From positions 1-6,162 of the forward strand of contig JAGYNX010000124.1 in the NCBI GenBank assembly GCA_018399855.1: a DNA stretch of 6,162 nucleotides, written 5' to 3'. Position numbers and translations under genes: made by a program. Positions 1 to 5,960 of the stretch are shown here, in pieces; within the stretch, counting starts at the first letter, position 1, and each line of letters opens with the position of its first letter. Under the pieces are notes generated by a model that saw only the letters and a list, made by a program, of their open reading frames with translations, made no database searches and had not been told where the DNA came from. The DNA comes from Spirochaetota bacterium (GTDB lineage: Bacteria > Spirochaetota > UBA4802 > UB4802).

Positions 1-26
1 TGCAAATCCAGTAAAGGTCATATATT

Positions 27-1601
27 ATGAATGACAATACTAATGGAATAACAAGACGGAATTTTTTGAAAGCCTCGATGGTTGTTGCCGCGTCAGCTGC
101 ACTTCCAGTATCAACGGGATGCAGTACTACAGGGTATAAAAATATACCAGATCTTAAATACCAGCGTGATCTGATTCTTAATAATGCTAAAATTGTGAAT
201 GTAGTTGATGGATCAATTATTGAGAATGGTTCGATCTTGATTCGTGATGGTGTAATCAGCGAAGTGCGTGAAGAACCCTTTGTATCTGATTCGGTATTGA
301 CAGTTAACTGCGAAGGAAAATATGTTATACCGGGTCTCATTGACGCACATTGCCATAGTACAATGTCCCCGGTTTTCTCTGTAGACGCGGGAGATCTATT
401 TAAACATATAGACCAGCAAAAGAAGAATCTTAATCAATGTATTGAACATGGGGTAACCACTATTCGTGATGTGGGAGCACTTCCCATATCACTTCGCGGA
501 CTTATTAAGAACGTGGAGTCAGGAGCAGTAAATGGTCCGCGAATCGTATATTGCAATTCTATAATTAATATTAATGGTGGTCATCCTGATATTGATCCTA
601 CTGATGTCAGCCTGCTGGCGGGACCGCTATCTCTTTTTACCGGGGATATTGCCGCAAATTTCAAAAACATGAAGGAATTGAACAATTCACTTGAAGAGAA
701 TGCCGAAAATGCATCTCTTGTCAAGCTGACTGTTGACAATAAATCCGTATTCTGCAAAAAAGGCGAGATACCTGCCTATACCGATGAACACTACGCGAAG
801 ATAATGGACTTTGCTGAAAAGAAAGAACTCCCCGTATCATGTCATTGTCACTACAAGTACGGCTTTGACCATGCAACCCGTTATTCAATAAATTCACTGG
901 AACATGTAGTTACCGACGAGCTTTTAACAGACGAAGAGGTACAGGTGATGGTAGACAAAAATGTTGCCATTGTCCCCACAATGACCATCGCTGCCTCAAT
1001 GTTGATGGAAGAAGCCTATGAGACTATTCCCCCCGAGTTTATGGATGATTTTGTTGAAGAAGAATTGAGGATACGTAGAGATTACTTTTCAAAAGAAGCA
1101 GTACAGCACTTTGACGGTGAACTTCACCGAAAGAACATGAATTACCTGAAAAAGTACAGGGAAGTGGGTAAAGACAAACTGGTTGAGAATCACATATACC
1201 TGGTGAATCCTGATATATACTTTAACATGATGCGTAAAGGCAGGGCCAATGTTGATAAAATGAGACAGGCCGGTGTGCTGATCGGTTGCGGTATTGACGC
1301 GGGTATGCCCTTTGCCTATTTTGGAGGCTTGTACCGGGAACTTGAATTATTTTCCAGGATGGGTTTCAGTTCCCTCGCGGTGCTGCAAACAGCCACCATC
1401 AATAATGCGAAGATATTGAAGATGGAAGACAGGCTGGGGTCCATAGAAAAGGGAAAGTATGCCGACATTGTACTGCTTAATACTAATCCACTTAAAGATG
1501 TTTCATGCTATAGGGATCCTTCGCTGGTAATCAAAGATGGTAAACTGGTGTATAGCAGTAAAGAGGTTGTAAAAACCGGACAAGTGTTGCGGACAATATA
1601 A
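27..1601 (+). CDS. Tat-exported metal-dependent amidohydrolase (imidazolonepropionase/Xaa-Pro dipeptidase-like)
   Basis: Probably hydrolyses an amide or peptide-like bond outside the cytoplasm; the substrate cannot be predicted. The N-terminus has a twin-arginine motif (TRRNFLK, residues 9-15) and an Ala-rich hydrophobic stretch to about 27, then STGC with Cys32. Lipid attachment there is possible, but Ser at -3 is a poor lipobox. The amidohydrolase fold follows: a beta-sandwich start near 48-100, PGLIDAHCH with metal ligands His108 and His110, GVTTIRDVG at 142-150, GGH at 184-186, Lys233 in VKLTVD as the likely carboxylated or bridging Lys, His273/His275 in SCHCH, His293 in SLEH, and Asp424 in GIDAG. 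GSIEKGKYADIVLL (471-484) is the usual C-terminal signature. At 524 residues it exceeds the roughly 400-450 common in the family; the export signal and a charged helical insertion around 325-400 account for this. AAAGG at 13-17 is a suitable ribosome site nine bases before the ATG. The family is clear; the reaction is inferred. Confidence 0.9.
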   Translation: MNDNTNGITRRNFLKASMVVAASAALPVSTGCSTTGYKNIPDLKYQRDLILNNAKIVNVVDGSIIENGSILIRDGVISEVREEPFVSDSVLTVNCEGKYVIPGLIDAHCHSTMSPVFSVDAGDLFKHIDQQKKNLNQCIEHGVTTIRDVGALPISLRGLIKNVESGAVNGPRIVYCNSIININGGHPDIDPTDVSLLAGPLSLFTGDIAANFKNMKELNNSLEENAENASLVKLTVDNKSVFCKKGEIPAYTDEHYAKIMDFAEKKELPVSCHCHYKYGFDHATRYSINSLEHVVTDELLTDEEVQVMVDKNVAIVPTMTIAASMLMEEAYETIPPEFMDDFVEEELRIRRDYFSKEAVQHFDGELHRKNMNYLKKYREVGKDKLVENHIYLVNPDIYFNMMRKGRANVDKMRQAGVLIGCGIDAGMPFAYFGGLYRELELFSRMGFSSLAVLQTATINNAKILKMEDRLGSIEKGKYADIVLLNTNPLKDVSCYRDPSLVIKDGKLVYSSKEVVKTGQVLRTI

Positions 1602-1609
1602 ATGTTTTA

Positions 1610-1637
1610 TGGATAACTGATTAACCCAGGTTATCCA
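1610..1637. terminator. Inverted repeat between convergent genes, possible weak terminator
   Basis: TGGATAAC (1610-1617) and GTTATCCA (1630-1637) form a perfect 8-bp stem around a 12-base loop. It begins nine bases after the amidohydrolase stop and overlaps the last codons and stop of the convergent FlaG-like gene. Its position suits a shared bidirectional terminator. Neither strand has a U-run after the stem and the stem is not GC-rich, so intrinsic termination is uncertain. It may instead protect the 3' ends. Confidence 0.35.
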
Positions 1638-2013
1638 GCAAGAGGCCTCCACCTTCCAATATGGCAACCCTGTATTGCGAGAATTCCCTGTGCGTGACGT
1701 TTTTACGCAGGGTTTCTATAATATTTCCGTTATCATCAAGAACGACTATGTCAATATATACTGTATCATCTTCCTTATGAAGGTCAAAGCGATAAGGTGA
1801 CTCTTCCTGTTCCAGCATTGAATTTGCATAGGCAACTTCCCTGTCCAGCTCATCGTAATGGGTTCCAACGGCTTCATGACCGGTATCATCAGTTGTTTTA
1901 TCCTTATCATCAGGGTGTTCGCGTTCATGTCCCTTGCGCTCACCGTTTTCACGCCTGGCCGATGCTATGGAATAAAGGCTGTCAATCTTTTCCAGGTTTA
2001 TGTCGTCTGCCAT
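1621..2013 (-). CDS. Small acidic protein with FlaG-like C-terminal region
   Basis: A 130-residue soluble protein with no signal peptide or membrane segment. Residues 1-70 are highly charged and low in complexity (many Asp, Glu, Lys, Arg and His between 20 and 60), so probably disordered. Residues 73-130 look folded: YRFDLHKEDDTVYIDIVVLD, then a turn and NIIETL, a short helix, and a terminal GGGLLLDNLG. The pattern of an F-x-x-H/D strand, a V-x-V/I-x-D strand, a turn, then a C-terminal GLxxD resembles flagellar FlaG proteins. Those have the same length, a disordered N-terminus and an ending like GLFVDEK, and affect flagellar filament length. The usual R-x-IPP segment of FlaG is absent, so the assignment is tentative. 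An ATG at 2013 preceded by GGGGG nine bases upstream supports the start. A sigma-28-type -10 element lies just upstream, which independently favours a motility role. It converges on the amidohydrolase gene with 19 bases between stops. Confidence 0.6.
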   Translation of the reverse strand: MADDINLEKIDSLYSIASARRENGERKGHEREHPDDKDKTTDDTGHEAVGTHYDELDREVAYANSMLEQEESPYRFDLHKEDDTVYIDIVVLDDNGNIIETLRKNVTHREFSQYRVAILEGGGLLLDNLG

Positions 2014-2047
2014 ATGATGTTAACCCCCATACAGTTTCTTATTCTTG

Positions 2048-2055
2048 TTATCGGC
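2048..2055 (-). promoter_or_regulatory. Candidate flagellar sigma-28 (FliA) -10 element upstream of the FlaG-like gene
   Basis: Read on the minus strand, this is GCCGATAA, an exact match to the consensus -10 of sigma-28 promoters (TAAA-N15-GCCGATAA). Transcription would start near 2041, leaving a leader of about 28 bases that contains the GGGGG ribosome site and the ATG at 2013. The expected TAAA at -35 is not there: the correctly spaced bases are ATTT. A TAAA does occur ten bases farther upstream. The -10 match is direct observation; promoter function is inferred. Confidence 0.5.
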
Positions 2056-2088
2056 GAAAAAGATGCGTGAAAATCACATTTTTAACAT

Positions 2089-2472
2089 CTACTGGCAGGT
2101 TTTATTGGCCGATGAGAGGATGCCCGGATCAAATGAATCAAGGCGCTGCATAACTATGTTCTCCATGTCGTAGATACATGTAAGCAGTTCATCAGTACCG
2201 GGTAGATGGTCAAAAATGAATACGACATGAGAATTGAAACTGGGGGTTATATTTATACCCAGGTCGGCAAAAAAAACTTCCTTATTGTCTTTTATACATT
2301 TTCCGGTTACCAGGGAATCATCATCACGGTTAAAAAGGTCTCCTGCTTTTTTGTACAGATCTTCAATATCAGCAAGCTGGATGGTTTCATAGCTAATGTG
2401 TACCTTTTCAAGTGAACGGGTGAATGGATGTACTCCCACAAATTCGCAGTCTATATAGGGTTTTTTCTTCAT
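2089..2472 (-). CDS. Hypothetical protein, 127 residues
   Basis: I do not recognise this family. The product is a small soluble protein of mixed charge with no signal peptide or membrane helix. It opens with KKKPYIDCEFVGVHPFTRSLEKVHISYETI, which reads as two beta strands and a turn. A helical part follows (about 33-48, LADIEDLYKKAGDLF), then an acidic turn RDDDS (49-53). Strands come next around 66-71 (VFFADL) and 81-88 (SHVVFIFD), with a final helix around 94-111. Cysteines at 9, 59, 99 and 126 are scattered and do not make a metal-binding pattern. The ATG at 2472 is preceded by AAAGG about 11 bases away, a modest ribosome site. It is codirectional with the FlaG-like gene 75 bases downstream, but that gene has its own promoter-like element, so a shared operon is not assured. 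Real-gene status rests on length, the ribosome site and a plausible globular composition. Confidence 0.65.
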   Translation of the reverse strand: MKKKPYIDCEFVGVHPFTRSLEKVHISYETIQLADIEDLYKKAGDLFNRDDDSLVTGKCIKDNKEVFFADLGINITPSFNSHVVFIFDHLPGTDELLTCIYDMENIVMQRLDSFDPGILSSANKTCQ

Positions 2473-2504
2473 AATGATGTCAGCCTTTTATCGTTTGATA
2501 TGTA

Positions 2505-2533
2505 AAGGTAAAAAGAGCAGGGGGTTGTGTCAA
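2505..2533 (-). promoter_or_regulatory. Candidate sigma-70-type promoter for the 127-residue protein gene
   Basis: On the minus strand a perfect -35 TTGACA (2533-2528) is followed, after 17 bases, by TACCTT (2510-2505), a weak -10. Transcription would start near 2498, about 26 bases before the ATG at 2472. The -35 and spacing are good and the -10 is poor, so this is a moderate candidate. Confidence 0.35.
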
Positions 2534-2562
2534 TAGTTTTCGGGAAAATGATGGACATGATT

Positions 2563-2591
2563 ATTTGATTCTTCTATGATTAGAAGCAAAT
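2563..2591. repeat. Interrupted inverted repeat
   Basis: CTTCT (2571-2575) pairs with AGAAG (2582-2586), and the flanking ATTTG (2563-2567) pairs with CAAAT (2587-2591). This gives a ten-base dyad with a three-base bulge (ATT) on the left side. It lies between the nucleotidyltransferase gene and the -35 of the 127-residue protein gene. It could be an operator or a structured 3' tail; AT-rich sequence makes chance pairing possible. Confidence 0.25.
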
Positions 2592-2616
2592 AAATGTATC
2601 ATATTTTTCAGGTGAA

Positions 2617-2631
2617 ACGAGGAAACCTCGT
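2617..2631 (-). terminator. Short hairpin after the nucleotidyltransferase gene
   Basis: ACGAGG and CCTCGT form a perfect 6-bp stem with a three-base loop, starting 10 bases beyond the nucleotidyltransferase stop on the minus strand. On that strand the stem is preceded by a T-run and followed by only TTTC, so the U-tail is short. It is the best terminator candidate for this gene but not a textbook one. No other role is suggested by its surroundings. Confidence 0.45.
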
Positions 2632-2641
2632 AAAAATTACT

Positions 2642-3043
2642 TCAGTACACGTCTACCAGCTCAATCACACGATCAAGGCAAATACCTTCCCTGAAATTAA
2701 GCGGATTGTTATTAAAGTACACCACCAGTTCTTCTGCACTGAACAGGTCATATTCAAGCTTCCTGTATTGTATATCAATGACATCAGGATGCAGCCTGTC
2801 AAGTCCATATCTCAGGATATCTGCTACATAGTCCTTTGACGGCTTAAAGGAAATGAAGAGGTCAACATCATGTGGAAAAGGTACGTCAGTAATAAAGCTG
2901 CCGAAGATGAGTACCACCAGTTCATCAACCTGTTGACGGATATAGGCAAGTTCCTGTTCAAGTTTCTGTATCAATTCCCTCCGCCAGTCATTGAACCCGT
3001 ATGTTTGACTCACCTGGATGATGTCCAGTTTTTCAATATTCAC
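2642..3043 (-). CDS. Nucleotidyltransferase-fold protein (GSx9DxD)
   Basis: A small soluble protein of the DNA polymerase beta-like nucleotidyltransferase fold. A helical N-terminus (about 16-40) leads into VVLIFGSF with Gly48-Ser49, then nine residues to Asp59-Val-Asp61 (HDVDLFISF), the two catalytic metal-binding aspartates. VIDIQY offers Asp90 as the third carboxylate. All catalytic residues of a minimal transferase are therefore present. Such proteins transfer a nucleoside monophosphate to protein, RNA or small molecules; many short ones are MNT antitoxins paired with a HEPN toxin, but no HEPN-like gene lies in this window. The start shown is a GTG directly after an in-frame TAA with no ribosome site, so the real start may be the GTG at residue 11 (3013), or the message may be nearly leaderless. 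It is divergent from the chemoreceptor gene with 112 bases between them. The fold is secure; the substrate is unknown. Confidence 0.8.
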   Translation of the reverse strand: MNIEKLDIIQVSQTYGFNDWRRELIQKLEQELAYIRQQVDELVVLIFGSFITDVPFPHDVDLFISFKPSKDYVADILRYGLDRLHPDVIDIQYRKLEYDLFSAEELVVYFNNNPLNFREGICLDRVIELVDVY

Positions 3044-3047
3044 TTAT

Positions 3048-3067
3048 GTAAAACTAACACGTTTTAC
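3048..3067. promoter_or_regulatory. Perfect 7-bp inverted repeat, candidate operator
   Basis: GTAAAAC (3048-3054) and GTTTTAC (3061-3067) are separated by six bases. The site ends four bases from the GTG start of the nucleotidyltransferase gene, so a bound regulator or an RNA hairpin there could block its expression. Two further half-sites of the same type follow: GTAAA at 3075-3079 and TTTAC at 3100-3104, the latter within the chemoreceptor -35. A regulator binding site is inferred, not shown. Confidence 0.4.
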
Positions 3068-3099
3068 GTAATTAGTAAAGTATGTTGTATAATTTTGTG

Positions 3100-3127
3100 T
3101 TTACATTTTAATAAGTATATATATACT
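3100..3127 (+). promoter_or_regulatory. Likely sigma-70-type promoter of the chemoreceptor-transporter operon
   Basis: TTTACA (3100-3105) as -35 and TATACT (3122-3127) as -10 each match five of six consensus bases, with a 16-base spacer. Transcription would begin around 3134, just before the ribosome site GAGGGAG (3141-3147) and the ATG at 3156. No sigma-28 consensus is visible before this gene, although chemoreceptor genes often use it. Confidence 0.55.
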
Positions 3128-3130
3128 AAT
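3111..3130. promoter_or_regulatory. Near-perfect 20-bp palindrome over the chemoreceptor -10, candidate operator
   Basis: The central 14 bases, AGTATATATATACT (3114-3127), are a perfect palindrome. The symmetry extends to 20 bases with one mismatched pair (3113/3128). It covers the proposed -10, where a bound repressor would block RNA polymerase. The alternating TA core could also simply aid DNA melting. Confidence 0.35.
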
Positions 3131-3155
3131 AACAAAACATGAGGGAGATACGTGT

Positions 3156-4703
3156 ATGGGATTTAAAAGTTTTTTTCTGTCAAGATATGAAAACCGCTCA
3201 TACCTTGAAAAGCAAAAGGCAAGTGTAGTTGTGTTATTATCCTTTGTGTTGGCAATCGGGTTGTTTGGTATTATATACTCCGTGGCCATATTGCAGAATA
3301 AAGGATTCGGCAATATCTCTGTTGTCGCAATAATGATAACACAGGTAATACTTGTATTCGCGATTTTTTTAACAAAAACAGGTAAAGCATCAATTGCAGC
3401 GCATTTTATGCTTATTCCCATGTTTGCGAGTATATGGCTTGTGCTTTTTAAGAAATCGGTAGGTAATGATATTATCACCGCTATAAATACAATAGTATAC
3501 ATATTTCCCCTTATCGTTGTAGGTACCATTATAACTAACAGGATCTCTGTTATCCTCTACACTGTCGGGAACGCGGTTTTGCTTACCATTTTCAGTTTCT
3601 ACGTAAAGGCACAGGGCGTTATGGATTTTAATCAATCCGTAGATTATCTTCTGGATGGAATGATCTCCATAGTGGTACTTGGAGTTAGCTGTTATCTATT
3701 TATTAATATCAGTAAAAATTCTCAGAAGCTTATTGAAGATACTCTGGAAGATGTGCGAAATCAGAGTGACAATATTAAAAGCATATTGAATCGAACCAGC
3801 GAGGTGGCATCAAAGCTGGCCGCTACTACTGATGAAATGGCCAGAACAACCGAATCATTTTCTGAGAATACACAGACACAGGCAGCCTCCATCGAGGAAA
3901 TAACATCCACCGCAGAAGAAGTAACGGCCAGTGGTGACAGTATGCATACCATGGCGGGTACACAGGTTGATCTCATAGAAAATGTTAATCGGGAAATGCA
4001 GAAATTACATGATATTGTATCCAAATCAGGAAAAACTATTGAAGAGGCAATGGTAATCAGGGATGACCTGAACCAGTTCGTTAACAGGTCAAAAACAGAA
4101 ATAAAGAATACACTTGATGTAATGTCAACCGCCACTAATAAATTCAAAAATGTCCAGGAAACCGTTAATATTATTGAAGATATTTCTGATCAGATAAACC
4201 TGCTTTCACTGAATGCCGCAATTGAGGCTGCCAGGGCAGGAGAATTTGGTCGGGGATTTGCGGTTGTTGCCGACGAGATCGGGAAACTTGCTGAAAATAC
4301 CTCTGTAAACGTGAAATCAATTAATGACATGTTCAATTCAAGCAACCAGGAAATATCCCGGGCATACGGACAGTTGGAGATATTCATAGAATCGCTTAAC
4401 CAGATGGTTACCTACATCGAGTCACTCAGTTCAAAGATTGACAGCGTAGTTGAGTATTCCAGGGAAGATCTTGCACTTAATGTAGATGTACGTAAAGCAC
4501 TGGAAAACGTAGTTCTTGAGTCTAATAATATTCTTAACGCCACCAGGGAACAGAAAAACGCCCTTGATGAAGTAGTGAAGAGTATTTCAACAATAAACGA
4601 TACAACACAACAAATCGCAAGCGGATCACAACAGTTGTCTGGAACTTCAAAAGAGATCGCATCCTCCGCCCAGGACCTGATGAATCTTGCTGTAACTGAA
4701 TAA
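3156..4703 (+). CDS. Methyl-accepting chemotaxis protein with six-helix membrane domain and no HAMP
   Basis: A chemoreceptor that would control CheA kinase through CheW and so steer flagellar rotation. A short cytoplasmic start (1-22) is followed by six predicted membrane helices at about 23-45, 54-73, 78-98, 106-127, 130-149 and 165-185, joined by short loops. No extracytoplasmic sensor domain and no HAMP are seen, so the signal is probably sensed in or at the membrane. Residues 186-515 form the long antiparallel coiled coil. The kinase-control tip is well conserved (341-380, including LNAAIEAARAGEFGRGFAVVADE). Methylation-type sites occur on both arms: AASIEEITST (Glu247/Glu248) and ASGSQQLSGT (Gln492/Gln493), the latter needing deamidation first. 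No C-terminal NWETF-like CheR/CheB tether is present. GAGGGAG eight bases before the ATG fixes the start. The MFS gene follows after six bases. The receptor class is certain; the ligand is unknown. Confidence 0.95.
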   Translation: MGFKSFFLSRYENRSYLEKQKASVVVLLSFVLAIGLFGIIYSVAILQNKGFGNISVVAIMITQVILVFAIFLTKTGKASIAAHFMLIPMFASIWLVLFKKSVGNDIITAINTIVYIFPLIVVGTIITNRISVILYTVGNAVLLTIFSFYVKAQGVMDFNQSVDYLLDGMISIVVLGVSCYLFINISKNSQKLIEDTLEDVRNQSDNIKSILNRTSEVASKLAATTDEMARTTESFSENTQTQAASIEEITSTAEEVTASGDSMHTMAGTQVDLIENVNREMQKLHDIVSKSGKTIEEAMVIRDDLNQFVNRSKTEIKNTLDVMSTATNKFKNVQETVNIIEDISDQINLLSLNAAIEAARAGEFGRGFAVVADEIGKLAENTSVNVKSINDMFNSSNQEISRAYGQLEIFIESLNQMVTYIESLSSKIDSVVEYSREDLALNVDVRKALENVVLESNNILNATREQKNALDEVVKSISTINDTTQQIASGSQQLSGTSKEIASSAQDLMNLAVTE

Positions 4704-4709
4704 TGTTAT

Positions 4710-5837
4710 ATGGAAAAAACGCTTCGTAATCCCATGTTCCGGTACCTCATGGTACTCACCATCGCTTCTGTTATAGGTTTGCAGGGATGGCGTACCCTGT
4801 TCAACAACTTTGCCGTTGAACAGGCCCACCTGGAAGGATTTCACATCGGTATTATCCAGGGGGTACGTGAAATACCCGGTTTTCTTACGCTGCTTGCTAT
4901 ATACGTAATGCTTATAATCAAGGAGCACAGGCTTTCAGCTGTATCATTGCTCATCCTGGCTGCAGGGGTTACCTGTACCGGGTTTTTCCCAAATTTTGCC
5001 GGCCTCATCGTGACAACACTTGTAATGAGTTTCGGTTTTCATTACTTTGAAACCACCAACCAGTCGCTGACACTTCAATATTTTGATAAAGCCACTGCTC
5101 CGTGGGTGTTTGGCAAATTAAAGAGCCTTTCATCTGCTGCTAATGTCGGGATAGGGGTGACAATACTTTTGATCAGCAATTTCATGACCTATACACAGAT
5201 GTACATACTGATTGGTATCATGGTTGGCGGCGCCGGTATCTGGGCATTACGGGAAGATCCTACAAGCGTTGATATCGTTCCACAGCATAAAAAGATGATA
5301 ATCCGTAAGAAGTACTGGCTTTTCTATTTACTCACATTCCTTGCGGGAGCACGGCGGCAGATATTCGTGGCCTTTGCTGTTTTCCTCATGGTGAAGGTAT
5401 TCAAGTATTCAATACAGATGGTCACCATTCTTTTTGTTGTAAATAACGTTGTAAATTATTTCCTGGCGCCAATGATTGGGAAAGCCATAATCCGGTTTGG
5501 TGAAAGAAAGGTGCTGAGCCTTGAATACTTCAGCCTGGTGTTTATATTTATTGCATATGCATTTACTGATTCTGCCATCGTTGTAGGTATACTATACGTG
5601 TTAGACCATGTCTTTTTCAATTTCGCAATAGCTATACGTACTTTTTTTCAGAAGATTGCTGATCCTGCAGATATCGCTCCCAGTATGGCGGTTGGCTTCA
5701 CCATCAACCACATTGCCGCGGTAGTGATCCCCGCTTTCGGGGGTCTTTTGTGGATGGTGGATTATAGGATTCCCTTCATCGCGGGGGCATGCGTGAGTGT
5801 TGTTTCTTTTGCTGCTGTTCAGCGAATTAAAGTGTAA
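4710..5837 (+). CDS. Major facilitator superfamily (MFS) transporter
   Basis: An inner-membrane secondary transporter; substrate and direction are unknown. The 375 residues hold about twelve hydrophobic helices (roughly 11-28, 46-69, 76-93, 95-112, 140-157, 163-180, 202-228, 235-255, 272-287, 289-309, 326-348, 354-370), compact for MFS. A charged central loop (181-201) separates the halves. Between helices 8 and 9, GKAIIRFGERK (257-267) is an MFS motif A-like loop; the corresponding loop in the first half (71-76) is degenerate. Notable charged residues in or beside helices are Arg28, Arg53, Glu114, Arg215/Arg216 (GARRQIF), Asp299-His300 and Arg310, candidates for substrate or proton coupling. 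The start lies six bases after the chemoreceptor TAA, and an in-frame TAA excludes an earlier one. There is no clear ribosome site, so translation probably depends on ribosomes finishing the upstream gene. The pairing implies joint function, perhaps uptake of or response to one compound. Confidence 0.9.
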   Translation: MEKTLRNPMFRYLMVLTIASVIGLQGWRTLFNNFAVEQAHLEGFHIGIIQGVREIPGFLTLLAIYVMLIIKEHRLSAVSLLILAAGVTCTGFFPNFAGLIVTTLVMSFGFHYFETTNQSLTLQYFDKATAPWVFGKLKSLSSAANVGIGVTILLISNFMTYTQMYILIGIMVGGAGIWALREDPTSVDIVPQHKKMIIRKKYWLFYLLTFLAGARRQIFVAFAVFLMVKVFKYSIQMVTILFVVNNVVNYFLAPMIGKAIIRFGERKVLSLEYFSLVFIFIAYAFTDSAIVVGILYVLDHVFFNFAIAIRTFFQKIADPADIAPSMAVGFTINHIAAVVIPAFGGLLWMVDYRIPFIAGACVSVVSFAAVQRIKV

Positions 5838-5903
5838 TATGAAACTTTTTAACAAAAAAATTATTTACGGAAAATGAATATAAGCAATAAATTTCATATT
5901 ACA
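5833..5903. repeat. 12-bp perfect inverted repeat bounding a 71-bp segment
   Basis: TGTAATATGAAA (5833-5844) is repeated in inverted orientation as TTTCATATTACA (5892-5903), around 47 AT-rich bases. The left arm includes the MFS stop codon. Possible roles are a long-loop RNA structure at the operon end, or a small non-autonomous insertion relic. No U-tail follows, and no obvious target duplication flanks the arms. Confidence 0.5.
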
Positions 5904-5920
5904 GAATAATAATAACTACC

Positions 5921-5928
5921 AGGGGGTG
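5921..5928 (+). promoter_or_regulatory. Strong ribosome-binding-like sequence without a canonical start after it
   Basis: AGGGGGTG differs by one base from the anti-Shine-Dalgarno complement AGGAGGTG. No ATG, GTG or TTG lies at normal distance downstream in the frame of the following membrane protein. The nearest in-frame codons are ATT (5931) and ATA (5934). A GTG inside the motif (5926) opens only a five-codon reading frame. Confidence 0.4.
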
Positions 5929-5960
5929 TCATTATATTTCTAAGTAATATACCATTACAA

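Noticed and set aside
1797..2153. Open frame of 118 codons on the plus strand over the FlaG-like gene
   Set aside because: It overlaps a better-supported gene on the other strand, is rich in Cys, His, Pro and Arg in a way typical of antisense frames, and shows no conserved pattern.
2488..2495. AACGATAA on the minus strand as a second sigma-28 -10, before the 127-residue gene
   Set aside because: Only six of eight bases match, there is no TAAA -35, and the implied start would leave about nine bases of leader, removing the ribosome site.
3111..3130. Alternating TA palindrome as a replication or recombination site
   Set aside because: It is a single short site directly on a promoter -10; no other origin or recombinase features are present.
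2594..3142. Two plus-strand open frames opposite the nucleotidyltransferase gene
   Set aside because: The minus strand encodes an intact GSx9DxD catalytic motif. The plus-strand products show no domain or ribosome site worth trusting.
3101..4387. Several minus-strand open frames inside the chemoreceptor gene
   Set aside because: They are antisense shadows of a receptor coding frame that is conserved over its signalling tip.
5839..5909. Two overlapping mini-frames (12 and 11 codons) joined by ATGA after the MFS gene
   Set aside because: Too short, without ribosome sites, and lying inside the AT-rich inverted repeat segment; chance is the simplest explanation.
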